In this document: piece by piece, positions 1-12,273 of the stretch | Layout of the letters: each line of letters begins with the position of its first letter | Numbering within the stretch: the stretch's first letter is position 1 | Assembly (NCBI RefSeq): GCF_000204055.1 | Contig: NW_006768840.1 | Span: 56,110 to 120,109, forward strand | Direction of reading: 5' to 3' | Source of the DNA: Melampsora larici-populina 98AG31 | Taxonomy: Eukaryota > Basidiomycota > Pucciniomycetes > Pucciniales > Melampsoraceae | Length of the DNA: 64,000 nt | Made by a program: the position numbers and the translations under genes | The notes under the pieces: model-generated | What the model was told of the DNA's origin: nothing | Seen by the model: only the letters and a program-made list of their open reading frames with translations | Database searches by the model: none

Positions 1-1777
1 TTGATGAAACTGAGTTCCGTTTCTAGACAAATGATGATGATGAGCATGAGCATGAGCACTACTATGATGTGGTGAACCAAGTTCAGGTTGTAAGCTAGGA
101 ACTTGGGATGATGTTTGAACAAGTTGTGAAGCGTTCGAATAAGCATTCGAATGAGGTGAATGAGTTTGTTGTGGTGATGAATGTTGTGAGTTTTGTTGTG
201 ATCGATGGTTCGGGTTTCCTTCTTGTGGATGTGGATGATGATGATGATGATGTGAAGTATATTTAGCTTGATGATTCCTTCCATAACTTGATGGTTGATA
301 AACGTCTCGATTACCTCCTCCACTCCTAATACTATCAGGTGATCCACCATTCGCTCCAGTCCATGTTCCTGAGTTCGAGATCTGACCCGGTAGATTATGA
401 TGATGAGGAGCCGAGGTAGCGATCGGATGTCCCAAAAGGCTTAGGATATTATGACGTGCTTCTGCATGAGCTGATTCATTATTAGAGGTTTGAGAAGCCG
501 AAACCAAGCCAGCTTGAGTAGATTGGTATTGAGGATTAGATTGTACAGGATAATGAGATGGACCAGTTTGACCATTCGAACTGGGTCCTACCATCTTTTC
601 ACTTCGAGGATGTGATGATGAACCACCACTACTATGTCTAGAACCTGATTTCGAATTAGGAGCTCGTTGATGATGATGAGCTTTATGGTTCGGATTCCGA
701 TTCACTTCATTATAAGCTTGAGGTTTATAATTCTCATCAGATGAGTTTCTACGATGATGATGATGAAGATGATGATGATGAAGAGTCGAAGAACCAGAGC
801 TAGGATGGTTTTGAATCGGATGAGGCGACATCGGTTGGGTTTGTAAAACTTGATGAATCCCCATAGATTGTTGAGCAATCGAATCAGCACTAGAGATCGA
901 TGGATTCGAAGTTTGAGTTTTCAAACTAGCTTTCTGAAACAAGGAATCCAAGAGTTGCATTCCTTTAGGCAAATCCGATGGATCTGGACTCATGACATGT
1001 TGAGGTGGTAAAGCGTTTTGAGGTTCAGATGAATCAGCCACAGAACTAGCCGGATGTGGTAAATCTGAAGTCGGTGGTGGTGGTTCAGAACAAACTGATC
1101 CGACTCCGAAAAGTTGATCTAAGGAAATAGATTGTCCTGCAGGTATGATGGGGACACGTGGTACTGGATGTGATAAGGAAACTTGGGGTGATGATGTAGT
1201 AGGTTCAGGTTCAGATTGGGGTGTCGAAAGATCAATCAAACTAATCCAGAACGAATGAAAAGCAATCGGATAAGTCATTTGATTCGATTCGATTCCATCA
1301 GAAAGGTAAAGAACCCAAATACCTTTGCATAACACCAGCAATCCTACTACGATCTTGTTCTTCATAAATCCAAAGTCCATGAATGATATCTAGAAAAAGA
1401 AACCGCAACCGAATTGAGTAAAACAAAAAGAATCAATCAAGAGAAATAGCCCGATGATCCATACCATCATCAGCATCACCCGTAGCGCCTTCATTCCTCC
1501 AAATAATCAAACCTTCATCCAAATCAACTTCCCAACCGGGCAAAAGACCTTGCGACATATTATCCAAACCTTGACGATTGAGTACAAAGACACCATATCT
1601 AGGTTGATGAACTTCACCATCACGTTCAAAGATAAACATAGTACCTTCTAAACCTGTTTTAGACCATGCTCCATGAAAGTATCTATAAATCACTACGTAT
1701 GAGGTGGAATCGATGATAGATGTGATTTTGGAATCATGTCGACGTAAGACATTGAAATTGATCGATCTTGGATCCAT
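1..1777 (-). CDS. DCP1: mRNA-decapping protein Dcp1, 3' end beyond the window
   Basis: Activator subunit of the Dcp1-Dcp2 decapping enzyme, which removes the mRNA 5' cap in the cytoplasm and P-bodies. Exons: 1777-1465, 1389-1323, 1240 to the window edge, with GT-AG introns of 75 and 82 bp. The N-terminal EVH1-like fold is clear: 'NVLRRHDSKITSI', 'SYVVIYRYF', 'WSKTGLEGTMFIFERD', 'PRYGVFVLNRQGLDN', and after the first intron 'DIIHGLWIYEEQDRSRI'. The family core ends around residue 127. The remaining 400 or so residues are a low-complexity tail rich in His, Ser, Gln and Pro, including several poly-His runs. The start ATG at 1777 lies just before the family's usual beginning. The C-terminus is missing because the frame is still open at position 1. 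Family assignment is firm; the tail has no recognisable domain. Confidence 0.93.
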
Positions 1778-2650
1778 GATGAAAATAATAATCTAAATAG
1801 TTTTGATTGATGGTTTGATGGTAGTGTTGAAGGATCTTAAATCAGATTAAAGATTAGAAGTCTCGAATGGATTGTATGTACAGAGAAAAACATCAAAAAA
1901 TAAAAAAATACATAGAAAGAATGGGAATCTTTACATAAGAATTCAATAAGCATACACCCTTTGACCACTCAAACTGAAACTCATCAGCTGATATACGAAA
2001 CTTTAAATCTAATCATTCAAAACCAAATGTAACCACACCAAAACCACACAGCCTTCGTCAACTCAAATTATGAACAACTCATCCATCTCATAAAGCAGGG
2101 CAACTTCATCAGAAAAAAGCCCATCATCCAATAATAAGAATTCATAAACAAACATCTCTCATACATTCCATCACTTGCATCAACCAAAACTTCTATGCAA
2201 CACATATACAACTATGGATATGGTATTGGTCTCATGATCACAATCACATCAACCAAAGATCACCATAACTCTCAATCGATCTTCTTGAATTCCAATCTCT
2301 TTCCCAAACTATAAATACTTATAACCAAACCCTTTGATTTTCTTCCCTACCAATCCAGAGATAACCTCTCATTGTCTTTCGACCCCAACCACACATTTCT
2401 CTATTCCAAAAAAAGAACGAATCCATGAAAATAATTAAAACCAGCATTGCATTATTAAATAAACCAACTTGTAAAAACCTTAAGAAAAATCTACAAATAT
2501 AATACACCCAAATCCCAAAAAACAAAAAGATAAATGCTCAAAAGAAAGAACGAAAAAAAAACAAGTATACAAATCTAACAAGTGTGTGTCCTTTTTCATT
2601 AAAATCAAAATGATTTTAATATTTCCATTTTTCTTAAACTCTCTCCTTTC
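1778..2650. other. intergenic, no gene seen
   Basis: AT-rich spacer between DCP1 (5' side) and the 3' end of the Stealth gene, both on the minus strand. Only short chance reading frames occur. It should contain the DCP1 promoter and the downstream UTR of the Stealth gene, but no convincing element is visible. Confidence 0.6.
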
Positions 2651-5328
2651 TTAAATCTCAAAATCCAACTTCTCAGACCATAGTTGATTTAACCAATTCT
2701 TAAAGACTCTAATCGCTCCACTTTCAACAATCAAATCATTCACTGTTACCATCGCTACTGAATCTTGATTCACAATCAAAGGTTCTAAAAACTTCTTGGC
2801 ACCAATTTCAGATGTTAAAGCTCTAAATGTATTAGGTGTATTACCTGAAAATAAAAACAATTCAAGTGAATGAGAAGGTGCGTTTGAGAGTAGATATTTG
2901 AACAAACTTACCAATCACATATTGATACTTTTTCAAAAGTGAAATCCCAATTTGTCTCTTCTCATCTCCCCTCACGTTCTTCCCCCAAACCTTCAAATTC
3001 TCCCAACTTTTCTCAACCCCAACCACCCCTTCCTTCCTCTTCTTTCCCATTCCTCCAAACCCAACCCTCTTGAAAAACCCAAAAAACCAAGTTGTTGAAG
3101 GAGAAGTAGAAGAAGGTAAAGCGAATTCTAATGAATTAGCCAAACCACTTTCACCTACAATCTTAGTAACCAAACAATCCCCACATCGAACTTGTTCAAA
3201 TCCAATTCTTTTAAACAAGTCTTCACTCTTAAGTTCACCATTTCGGTTCACAAGATCATTCAGGTTTCCAAAACAAACTTCCACATCGATTTCACAAAAC
3301 GTTTGATCAGGTGGATTGGTTGATGAATAATTGGGTAATTGATGATTTGAGTTAGATTGAAGTGGATATCCGTCTGATGAAACCCATGCGTATTGGGTTT
3401 GTAATGGATAATCGGAATCTTTTAAAACCTTTCGTATCATGTTTGGATGGTTTGTTAAACGTGATGGGGTTTGGACTTGTAGGATTCTTTGATTTGGTTT
3501 GATTGATAAATCTTTTAACATTAATTGGAATTCGTTTGATGAAATCTTTCCATCTGAATTTAAATCTGATTTTAACATAATATAAGAATATAGACTGATG
3601 TAATAAATCATTCAAATGTTAATTCCAAAAGTTTCAAGGTATTTATTGAAATGTAAGAAATTCGTCACTCAACATTGATTCTCGATGTTTTTCAATATGA
3701 TACCAAGTCGTCAAAAAAGGTAAATTAACCTCAGGTAACTGTGATCTAAAAGCCGAAGAAGCAGACTAAAGTTTCTCCCCCAACCCAAAAAATTATCAAC
3801 GTATGTTTTCAAGAATTTTCAAACAAATCTTTCCTTAAAAACTTACCTCTGAAAGTTCATCTGCCCATATCGCTGATAATTCCTTCATACTATCCACCGG
3901 TAAAACTTTAGCCACATGATGTAAATACCTACGATCTCGACATCCAAACCGATTACTTAATAACCAATTAGCTAATTTCACCCCACCCCGTACCGTTCAA
4001 AAAAGACAGAATTGTCAGAAGATAATTGAAAGGTATAGGTAAAAAAAAGTTTGAAGAAAGTGAAAATGGACTCAAAACAATATCCTAATGAAGGCCATTC
4101 TCCATTTGAACCAATCGAAAGAGGTCTTGAAGTTGGAGGACGATCTTGAACGTTTAAATCCCATTGGATTCTAAAGACCGGTCCATAGGAACTTGTCATT
4201 AAGTCTCCTGATGAAAATGGCTGTATAGAGACCGAAAAATGTTGAAGTATGATTTAGGATTTTAAACGTTATTAATTGCTAGATTTAGAAGAATCAAAGA
4301 AAAGGAATATACGAAACTCTTAGTAAGAACGTATCATCATTCATATACAATAAAGTTTTTCCCAAGTTTTCTAAATGAGGGATTTGTGATTCGATTGCCA
4401 AACTGTAAGAAAAAAAAAAGAAACAAACCATAAGATTTCAAGAATGATTTTATAAAGATAATGAAAGATTGAAAAACCTATTATGAGAAGGAACGACAGA
4501 TTTTCTCCATTGGATTGAATTTGATTGAAGGATTGAATGATCATTTGAAGAATAGTTTTGAAAAGGTTTCCAAGCCTTTAAATAATTAACCGAAACATGA
4601 AAAGCTTGAGAATGATGATGTAAAGCGATTTGACGATCAATAAAAGTGGTATTTAACCAAGTAGGAATCGAACCAAACCGATCAAATGGTAAATTCGACC
4701 CACAAATATCTTCCGTAAACAAATGTAATTGATTAATAAGTGTAGAAGGGATCGAAGTAAGTACTGATCTGATCGAATATCTTAATTCATCATGTTGTCT
4801 AAATAAATAATCAGGTAATTGTTTTGTAGAATATGTTTGTTTTTTTTGGGTAGATGTTCCATTGACCCATGTCCATAGTATGTCTAAGGGAGTAGATTGG
4901 TTTTGAAGAGAGAGACATGGGATTCCAGCTGAAATCCAATTTGATTCACATTCTGAAATCGGATTGATGGGTTGAATTGATAAGCCAGATGGTTTTTCTA
5001 ATAACGAAGTGATCGGTAATGCATTTAATTTAATCCAACCTGGAATATTAAATGTAGTAGTAGTAGATTGGTTTGAGAAATCAAACTCATAAAACTTTGT
5101 ACTAGACTTGGTCGAATGAAATTGATAAGATTGATTGAAATGATGATTGATTAGATTAGTAAAATAAGAAAGATAAAAGATTAAAAAGAAAAGAAAGAGT
5201 AAGATTAATTTATAATAAATCAAAAGTAAATGATGAATTGAATGATGAAATGAATGATGATGATGATGATAAGTTGGTAAGATAGGTGAAGTGATTGGTG
5301 AGATGGATTTAAATGAGATTAAGACCAT
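2651..5328 (-). CDS. Stealth-family phosphotransferase-like membrane protein with EF-hand
   Basis: Exons: 5328-4478, 4402-4318, 4220-4079, 3971-3847, 3765-3674, 3594-2912, 2844-2651 (2172 nt, 723 aa). All four Stealth conserved regions are present across the splice junctions: CR1 'DILWTWVNGT' and 'HDELRYSIRSV', CR2 'SLAIESQIPHLENLGKT' plus 'LLYMNDDTF', CR3 around 'RRYLHHVAKVLPV', CR4 'WYHIEKHRESILYSY'. One EF-hand loop follows at once ('DLNSDGKISSNE'). An N-terminal hydrophobic segment (about residues 38-58) after a His-rich stretch predicts a type II Golgi or ER protein. The family includes animal GlcNAc-1-phosphotransferase (GNPTAB, which also carries an EF-hand) and bacterial hexose-1-phosphate transferases of capsule synthesis. 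A sugar-phosphate transferase role is therefore likely, but the fungal substrate is unknown. The CR2/CR3 junctions are fixed by frame; the acceptor at 3972 is the least certain. Confidence 0.85.
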
Positions 5329-6574
5329 GATTAGATTTAGATTAGATTAGAATGGATTGTAAGTTGAATAGGAAATATAGTAAATATAGTAAATGATAGG
5401 AAATAGGAAAGAATGAGTGATATATATGATTACTGATGATTTGATGAAATGGTATTTAGTGCATTGATAAGTTGGCTTAATTGAGTTGGCGTATTAGTAT
5501 TAGTAATTTGAATTTAAACTACATTCTCATTTCAATCTTCTGATTCCCATCATCAGATCAAATTCAAATCCATCTCAATCCCAATCCCAGTCCCAATCAA
5601 TCCTCAAATTCGTTGCAACGGGTCTTAAACTTATTGTATGAATTGAGTGGGTAATTATTTACACTGAATTCATCGGTAACCAAAGTGATCCTTACTAAAT
5701 CAGTTGAAGCTCAGAAGAAGCTCTTATAAAGACTCTTAGAAATCCAACAACAGGGTCTCTTGTTTCCCGACTTAGTACTTGGTTCTTCCTTCTCCAGAAT
5801 CCCATTTTCTCAACTCAAGCCATAAGATGGCTTACTACTTACCCAGAATCTCCCTGTACATATCCGAATCCGATTGATTTTGTATATATGGCTGTGTAGA
5901 CTGAATAAGTAGTCATCATCCGATTCCTGGTTTATTTGGGTTTCATGTCTTAGGTCAACAGTCGTGATTTGGAAATGGAATCGAGTTCAAAAAATTCATG
6001 GCTCATTTCCAGCTCAACTTCATCCCCCTTCAAAGAAATTTTCCTCAAGTCTTTAATCATTTCTTGATCCGTGTGGTGCGCTTGAGCACCTCAACCGTTC
6101 GCGCACCAAAGCTCATTATTTTGCGCGGCACCCATACCTTCATTATGGTAGGTTTTCAATCCCCGTCACGCCTTTGCAGGTAATCGTGACTATTTTCTCA
6201 GTACATGTGAAAGATTTTTTGGTTACACAAGACGTTTTGAATTTTGTAGGAGTAGGTATCATTCCAAATTGACAAGTGATGAAAACCCACATTGCTGTCG
6301 TCACTGAGATATTCCATTTTTTGTAAAGAAGAACAGATTTGAAGTCATTAAAACTTACCATGTAATTACTTTAAACCTCTTCAAATGAATTTCTCAGAAT
6401 CTCTTTGTTCAAAAAAAGGTTTCATGAAAACCAAAAAAAAAACAAGGTTTATGAAGTCCTAGTTTGAACCAAAAAAAATGCATTCTAAAAAGATTGAAAA
6501 CAAAAAGGAACGTCTATACAACAAAAAATCAATCACGAGTCCAAAAAGAGCATATATAGAAGATCAACCAAAGT
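5329..6574. other. intergenic, no gene seen
   Basis: Spacer between the start of the Stealth gene and the 3' end of the GDSL gene. Reading frames here are short, lack family motifs and do not splice into anything. A small GC-richer patch with inverted words (GTGCGC / GCGCAC) lies near 6072-6110. Confidence 0.55.
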
Positions 6575-8557
6575 TTAATCTGTAGATTGAATTTGTTTAA
6601 GAAATTCGTAAATCATTGATGAAACTTCTGAATGAAAATTACTTGTTGGATGTAATGAATCCTAAAAAAAATCATCAAAAGAAATCAATAAATCAAAGAG
6701 TTCATCAAAGAGAAAAGATAGAGAAAAGATAGAAAGAGAGAGAAAGAGAGAAAGGATGAGAAAGAAAGAAAGAGGGAGAAAGAGAACTAACCCAATATTG
6801 AAATCCATTAGGGTTCTTACAAGGAATCAAATGAAGATCAGTAATACAAGAACCAGGCGTAGTGATCCCATACTAAACCCAAAAAAACCAACAAATAAAC
6901 CAATCCCATTTAGTGATTAAGAAGTACTTTTTTGAGGATTTTTGGGGGGATAGAGATGATTTGGTACTTACTTCTTTTGGTTTCTTTTCTACATCTTTCC
7001 AAAACTTGATGGTATCAAATACACTTAAATGATTAATTGATAAATCATTTTGAATCGAAATTAAATTAATCTTATTAATCAAATCCTAAGAAAACCAAAA
7101 AACCAAAAAAAAAAACCCAAAAAACCAAAAAGTTACTATTCAAGATCATTTTTTTCTTTTTGGTTGGAGATGAAAAAAGGGGGAAATACCTTTGAGAATT
7201 TAGTTTCCATCATTTCCATGAGAGATAAGTATGAATTGTATAACTCGGGGTTTAGTTTTGATCTTTGATTTGATTCGGTTTTGATTAGTTGAGTAATATG
7301 TAATAGAGGTGGTGTTAGGATCACGAATTGAGGTGATAATCTGTACCAACAAAATTCATCAGATTAAATTCCACTTAAACTAATTCATCGGCTCAAGACA
7401 TCATCATGTTTTTTATTCAAGATTATTCTCTTCAGAAAAGAAAATAGTAAGCTTACTGATTCACATTAGAATCTTGAATAAGACTTTCGATCTGATCAGA
7501 CAACTGATCAATTTGCAACTCCATCAAGAACGAAACATTATGAAAAACGTTAATGATCTGATGATCATCCTGAGTGGTTAAAGTAGATTGTCTCCAAAGT
7601 GATATCAATGGATTGATTCCAATCCATATCATATGTAAAACTTTTTCTACATTCCGCGAGTCTGAGTTTGAGGGTGGGTTTAATGAATTGTATAGGTGTA
7701 AGTCGGATATGTAGTTGCTGATTTGGGTCTTCGTGTCTGGGACTGTATTTGAGGTTAATTGGTTGTTGATATGCGCTCCGTTACTAATATCAAAACAAAG
7801 AAATCATGGTTGGTTTGATAGTCTGGATTGGTTTGGGTTGGTTTGTGGGGGTTTGGCGGATGACTTACTATGCGTAATTTAACCGAGTGACTTTTTGGGT
7901 TGAAGTTGAAAGTTTAAGTGAAAGAAATTCATTCCAAACAGCTATTAACCAAAACCATTCCAAAAATCAATCTTCTGATCCATTATTTTGTAAATTTTTA
8001 TGAGATAAGAGGTATACTTACGTCCATTAGAATATCTACCTCCTATAGCCGGTGGAACTATATCAGATAATTAAAATAGTATCAACTTTTGTTTAGTTTA
8101 TTTTCAGATAAATCGAAGAATAAGATGATTTACCAGAGAATGAAGTTTGGAGTTCAGGTGAACGAGGATGGCCATCATCTAATTCAAAACAAATTTCCTA
8201 AATCAATACCACTTAAAAGTTTTCTTTCTGCTTGAAATTGAAATTTTGAAATCGAAAGAGGTGTTCAAATGAAGTTGATGAATTGCGTGTACCTGAGTAA
8301 GAGTCACCAAAGATTACTAGACTTGTGTAATTAAATTCGAAATCAGTGGTATATTTATCAAATGGTCTAAACAAAATCAATTTGTTTATGAAAAAAGAAT
8401 GGGTTAGTTCAAGCATCAAGTACTCATATATAGGAATATCATCTGGTTTTTGAAATCAACACACTCACGATGAGACTGTGCTTTGAACAAGAAAATGTAA
8501 AAGAATGAATGTAGATGCCTTTGTCCGTAAAGTCAATGAATGTAAAGCTCTTCTCAT
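6575..8557 (-). CDS. secreted SGNH/GDSL-family esterase or lipase
   Basis: Ten exons: 8557-8469, 8366-8293, 8178-8134, 8057-8022, 7941-7869, 7783-7457, 7340-7190, 7085-6972, 6872-6792, 6661-6575 (1077 nt, 358 aa). The first exon encodes a signal peptide (hydrophobic 'FILLHFLVQS'). Block I is 'LVIFGDSYS', holding the nucleophilic Ser. Next come 'GGRYSNGPVWNEFL' and a block III-like 'GINPLISLW'. The last exon starts with 'DSLHPTSNFH', the block V Asp-x-x-His of the catalytic triad. This is the layout of fungal extracellular GDSL or CE16-type acetylesterases acting on lipid or carbohydrate esters. The exact substrate cannot be read. Frame continuity across nine introns supports the model. The start was chosen because it creates the signal peptide. 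It is divergent to the MFS gene. Confidence 0.85.
6716..6788. repeat. purine (GA/GAAA) microsatellite in GDSL intron 9
   Basis: An uninterrupted run of G and A made of GAGAAAGA-like units, lying wholly inside the last intron of the GDSL gene (6662-6791). On the transcribed strand it is a long pyrimidine stretch upstream of the acceptor. Confidence 0.8.
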
Positions 8558-9327
8558 CTTTCTTTTTTTTTGTATAAGAAAAATCAAGATTTATAATGAA
8601 TGTTTAATAGTCCAAACTAAAGAGTGAAAAATAATGAATGGTTTGAAAATGAAGCTGTTAGAGCTTGGGGAAGAGGGATTTGATTCTAGGCTTGAATCGA
8701 AATCAAAAGAGTGATCAACTTGGCATGAAAGTAGTTTCATAGTCGGTCAAAAATACCTTCATGGCTGGTTCATCAATTCTAGTGTTTCAAATCAAATCAA
8801 AAGTTTTCTTTTATTTTCCATGTTTTATGAAACATGAAACTTGAAAATCTATCAAACTGTTCAAAGACTTTTCGATACATAGAACTTAGGTGAAACGAGT
8901 TTGATGATTTCTTTTCATGGATCTCTTCGTAGGATGTGTTTGATCAGACCATATACAATTGTAGATTAGTTTTAGTTTACTCCTTGGAAAGATTGGTCAA
9001 AATTGTAGTTGAGGTAGGTTGAGGTCATGGAGACAAGCAAAGAAGGAAGTTTACGATTACATAGTTTCAGCCGAAGTTGTGCTCGTTGAGGCTCGTTGGC
9101 GACGGTCAAGAAGATCACCTTGTGATGTGTGTGAATGAAATGTGATAAATATGAAAGCTTCGGGCGCTCCGATGACACGGGTTCTGCATTTGCCTCAGCT
9201 TTATCCAGAAGCAGGACGGATCCTGTCCCGACGGACACGCGAAAACACTCTTCAAATCGAGCAAGAGGTTGTCTGGTTAATTCTTGATTCCTATAAACCA
9301 CATCCTCTCTATCATTAATCCACCAGT
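8558..9327. other. divergent promoter region, GDSL and MFS genes
   Basis: A 770-bp gap separating two genes transcribed away from each other. A 151-codon minus-strand frame at 8972-9427 has no family features and overlaps the first MFS exon, so it is not called. No clear TATA or repeat is seen. Confidence 0.5.
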
Positions 9328-11720
9328 ATGGTAGGATCCCCACCATCTTCACACGACAGATTGCCTTGTCTGCCGTCCTCTGGACAGGTACATGCAAACT
9401 ATGATTCAATTCCACGAGACTCGCCAACTAGCGAAACACCTCGGGACTCCAGATACTCAAGTAACCGATTCAATGGAAGCAGACCATCAAGGTCTTCATT
9501 GCCCAAGCTGCAGCTCTCAATCATCTGTCTCATGAGACTTTGCGAGCCCATAGCATTCACTGTAGTTTTTCCAATGGTGGCATTTGTGCGTTGATTTTGA
9601 CCTGGGTCCAGCATGAAACGCGACTTTGCCAAAGTTGATGCCCGTCTGGTGCAATCCTGATCCGAAGATGGTGGCAGATTTCAATAAATCACTCACTGAA
9701 AAGGAAATAGGTTTCTATTCTGGAGCAGTCGAATCGGTCTTTGCTTTTTCACAACTTTTGACCATCATGGTATGGGGAAAGCTTAGTGACCGGATCGGAC
9801 GCAAGCCTGTCATCTTGTGCGGTTTGTCCGGCGCTATCATGTCTACCATCATTTTCGGTTTCAGTCATAGCTTCGCGCAGATGCTGTTAGCCAGAGGCCT
9901 TGGTGGTATCCTCAACGGTATGTCACCACTGCCTTTACAACATTCTCGCGAGTCATCCTACGTTGGCTGACCGTCTGCTTATATATCCCCAGGAAATTCT
10001 GCGTATGTTATTTCTTAGCTGAGCGCTCGGAATTGGCTCCTCTGACACTTTGAATTTAAGATACGTCTAGTGTCATCAAATCTGTAAGTCAAACATTTTC
10101 GATTTTCCTTGAGGGCGGTATTCAACCAAAGTTGCCACTGGTATCTCAACAGATGATGGCCGAAATGACAACGCCCGAGAATCAAGCCCTGGGATTTTCT
10201 TTCCTGCCTCTGAGCTTCGCCATGGGCTCTACGATCGGCCCGCTTATAGGTACTTCCCATGCTGATCAACACTCTACTTCTGGCAAACTAATGATGCCAA
10301 AATCCTTCAGGCGGCTATCTTTCCCAACCTGCCGAGAGATTTCCTAACAGCTGGTTCGCTCGGACACATTTCTGGCACGATTTTCCATGGGTACTTCCCT
10401 GCTTTGTGGCTAGCATCGTTCCCCTGGTATCGTGCGTGCTTGGTTATGTGTACCTGGAAGAGGTCAGCTACAGTAGAGCAGCTATCTCTCAGCTGACACC
10501 CTTACTGACTTAGTGATCACACCAGACACTACCTTTGAAGAGGTCCATACCTCACATTGAATCGAGTGCTATGGACGCCTCGAATTGTGAAAGTACCACG
10601 CCCCTCCTTCACGATAGTCCTGCCGTGGTTTCAGCTGAACCTGTTTCACCGGGCATTTTTGTGCTACTGCGAGACCGCAATTTACGTACAATATTAGTCA
10701 ACTACTCGCTATTATCATTCCAGGTAAATTGCTCAATCTGCAAGGTCACATTTCTTTGTAACTCCTGACAAGATATGCGTTTCCTTATAGACAATTGCGT
10801 TGGAGGCTCTTTTGGTCTTGTTTGCCTTTACACCTATCAAATCCGGGGGTATCGGCTTCTCTGCTGCAAGTTGAGTTTTTTTTAAATTCTGATGTAACAT
10901 TTTCTTTGATACAAAGTGTGTTCTTACTCGCCTTATGGGTCATTTCCACTTTCTATCAGATATTGGCATTGCTCTTTCTATCTCAGGAGTTTTTACCATG
11001 ATCGTACAGTTAACGTTGTTTTCTTCATTACAAAAGAAATTCGGAACCGTCAAACTCTATCAAATATGCATGTCAGCGTACCCTGTGATATGTAAGTGAA
11101 GCTGTCACGAGACTCTTTTATCACCAATTTTGACAGATTTCTTTTCCTTTCCAGTTCTCTTATTTCCTTTGATCCACTTGACTGCTCTTGTCGAGCAATC
11201 TCAAAAGGATGGTAGTTTCATTGGAGTATGGATTGGTTTAGGCATTCTATTGGCTCTGAAAACTACAGCAAATATCGTATATTGTAAGCATATTGATCAT
11301 AGACATCTAGTCCCCTCTTGGCTTGTTGATCAGCCAACTGCGACTGCTCATCTTCCCTTTTGATCCCGCCGTCATGAACTGGTCAGCTTGTAATATGATA
11401 CTCGTCAATTCTGTTGCGCCCACAAGGAATTCGCTTGGGACCATCAATGGCATTGCTCAATGCTGTGCAAGGCAAGTGAATTTTGATCAGATTAACACCT
11501 TGCCATTTTTTTGATAACTTTGACTTGCGCTTTTTGGAAAAATAGTTTGGTGAGAGCCATTGGACCTGTCATGGCCTCTAGCATGTTTGCAATCTCAGTA
11601 TTGCATAACGATTTCTTGGATGGTAATACTGTGTTTTATGTTTTTGCTTGTATTGCATTGTTGGCTTTTTTGAGCTCGCTTACTATTCAAGAAGGTGGTG
11701 AGCTTTGGAGGAATGATTAA
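9328..11720 (+). CDS. MFS transporter of the ZIF1/YCR023C type
   Basis: Membrane transporter of the major facilitator superfamily, 536 aa. Exons: 9328-9585, 9635-9917, 9993-10002, 10071-10083, 10153-10249, 10311-10462, 10526-10723, 10791-10869, 10960-11091, 11155-11283, 11387-11471, 11546-11720. Hallmarks: 'LPKLQLSIICLMRLCEPIA' in TM1, MFS signature 'GKLSDRIGRKPVILCG' between TM2 and TM3, 'GILNGNSAVIKSMMAEMT' in TM4-5, and a second half beginning 'LRTILVNYSLLSFQ' with 'NSVAPTRNSLGTINGIAQ'. This pattern matches yeast YCR023C and plant zinc-induced facilitator-like carriers. The substrate is not predictable. An N-terminal tail of about 55 residues and a central loop of about 80 are cytosolic and Ser-rich. 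Exons 3 and 4 are only 10 and 13 nt. The last intron uses a GC donor (AG|GCAAGT at 11472). The 49-bp first intron is the least certain junction. Confidence 0.87.
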
Positions 11721-12273
11721 CATTGGTCAGAGTGAAATCTGTATGTAGTGTGTGTGTTAAACGTCTTTTAATATAATCCAAAAAGCAATATTTGTAAAAA
11801 AAAGTTTCAAACTTGTGGCACAAATGGTGAGAACAATTTTCTCATGTTGGGTTAGGTGTTACCGTAAGGAAATTGGTTCAAATTGTGTTGATTATCTCCT
11901 ATCCCCAATATCAAAGACTCTATCAATTTGATTTCACTCTCAAGCAAAGCAGACTTCTATATTAAACAACAATTTGAACCCTGTCCAAAGTCACAAAGAC
12001 ACTTTTGTTACAAGCAATACATATTAATACAAAATACAAGAAATATTTGGGTCCCACACTTTCAGAATTTCTGTGTTAGAATCCAGAGCAATCAAGAAAT
12101 GCCTTTGTGCAGGAATCCAAGGGGTTCTGGGTCCAAGATGCCACTGACTGAGGTATCCATGATTATGATTGGTTTTACGACTTTGGTGCAAGCACCTTGG
12201 ATGCCAGGTTTCAAACCAACTACCACTCAATATCACAAGACCAACATGCGAGAAATTCAAATCCCCTGAGCTC
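11721..12273. other. convergent intergenic, no gene seen
   Basis: 3' spacer between the MFS gene and chitin deacetylase 1, which converge. Two overlapping opposite frames near 11928-12269 look like chance; neither has family motifs. Confidence 0.55.

Noticed and set aside
8972..9427. 151-codon minus-strand frame upstream of the MFS gene
   Set aside because: It overlaps the first coding exon of the well-supported MFS gene on the other strand and shows no domain or splice context.
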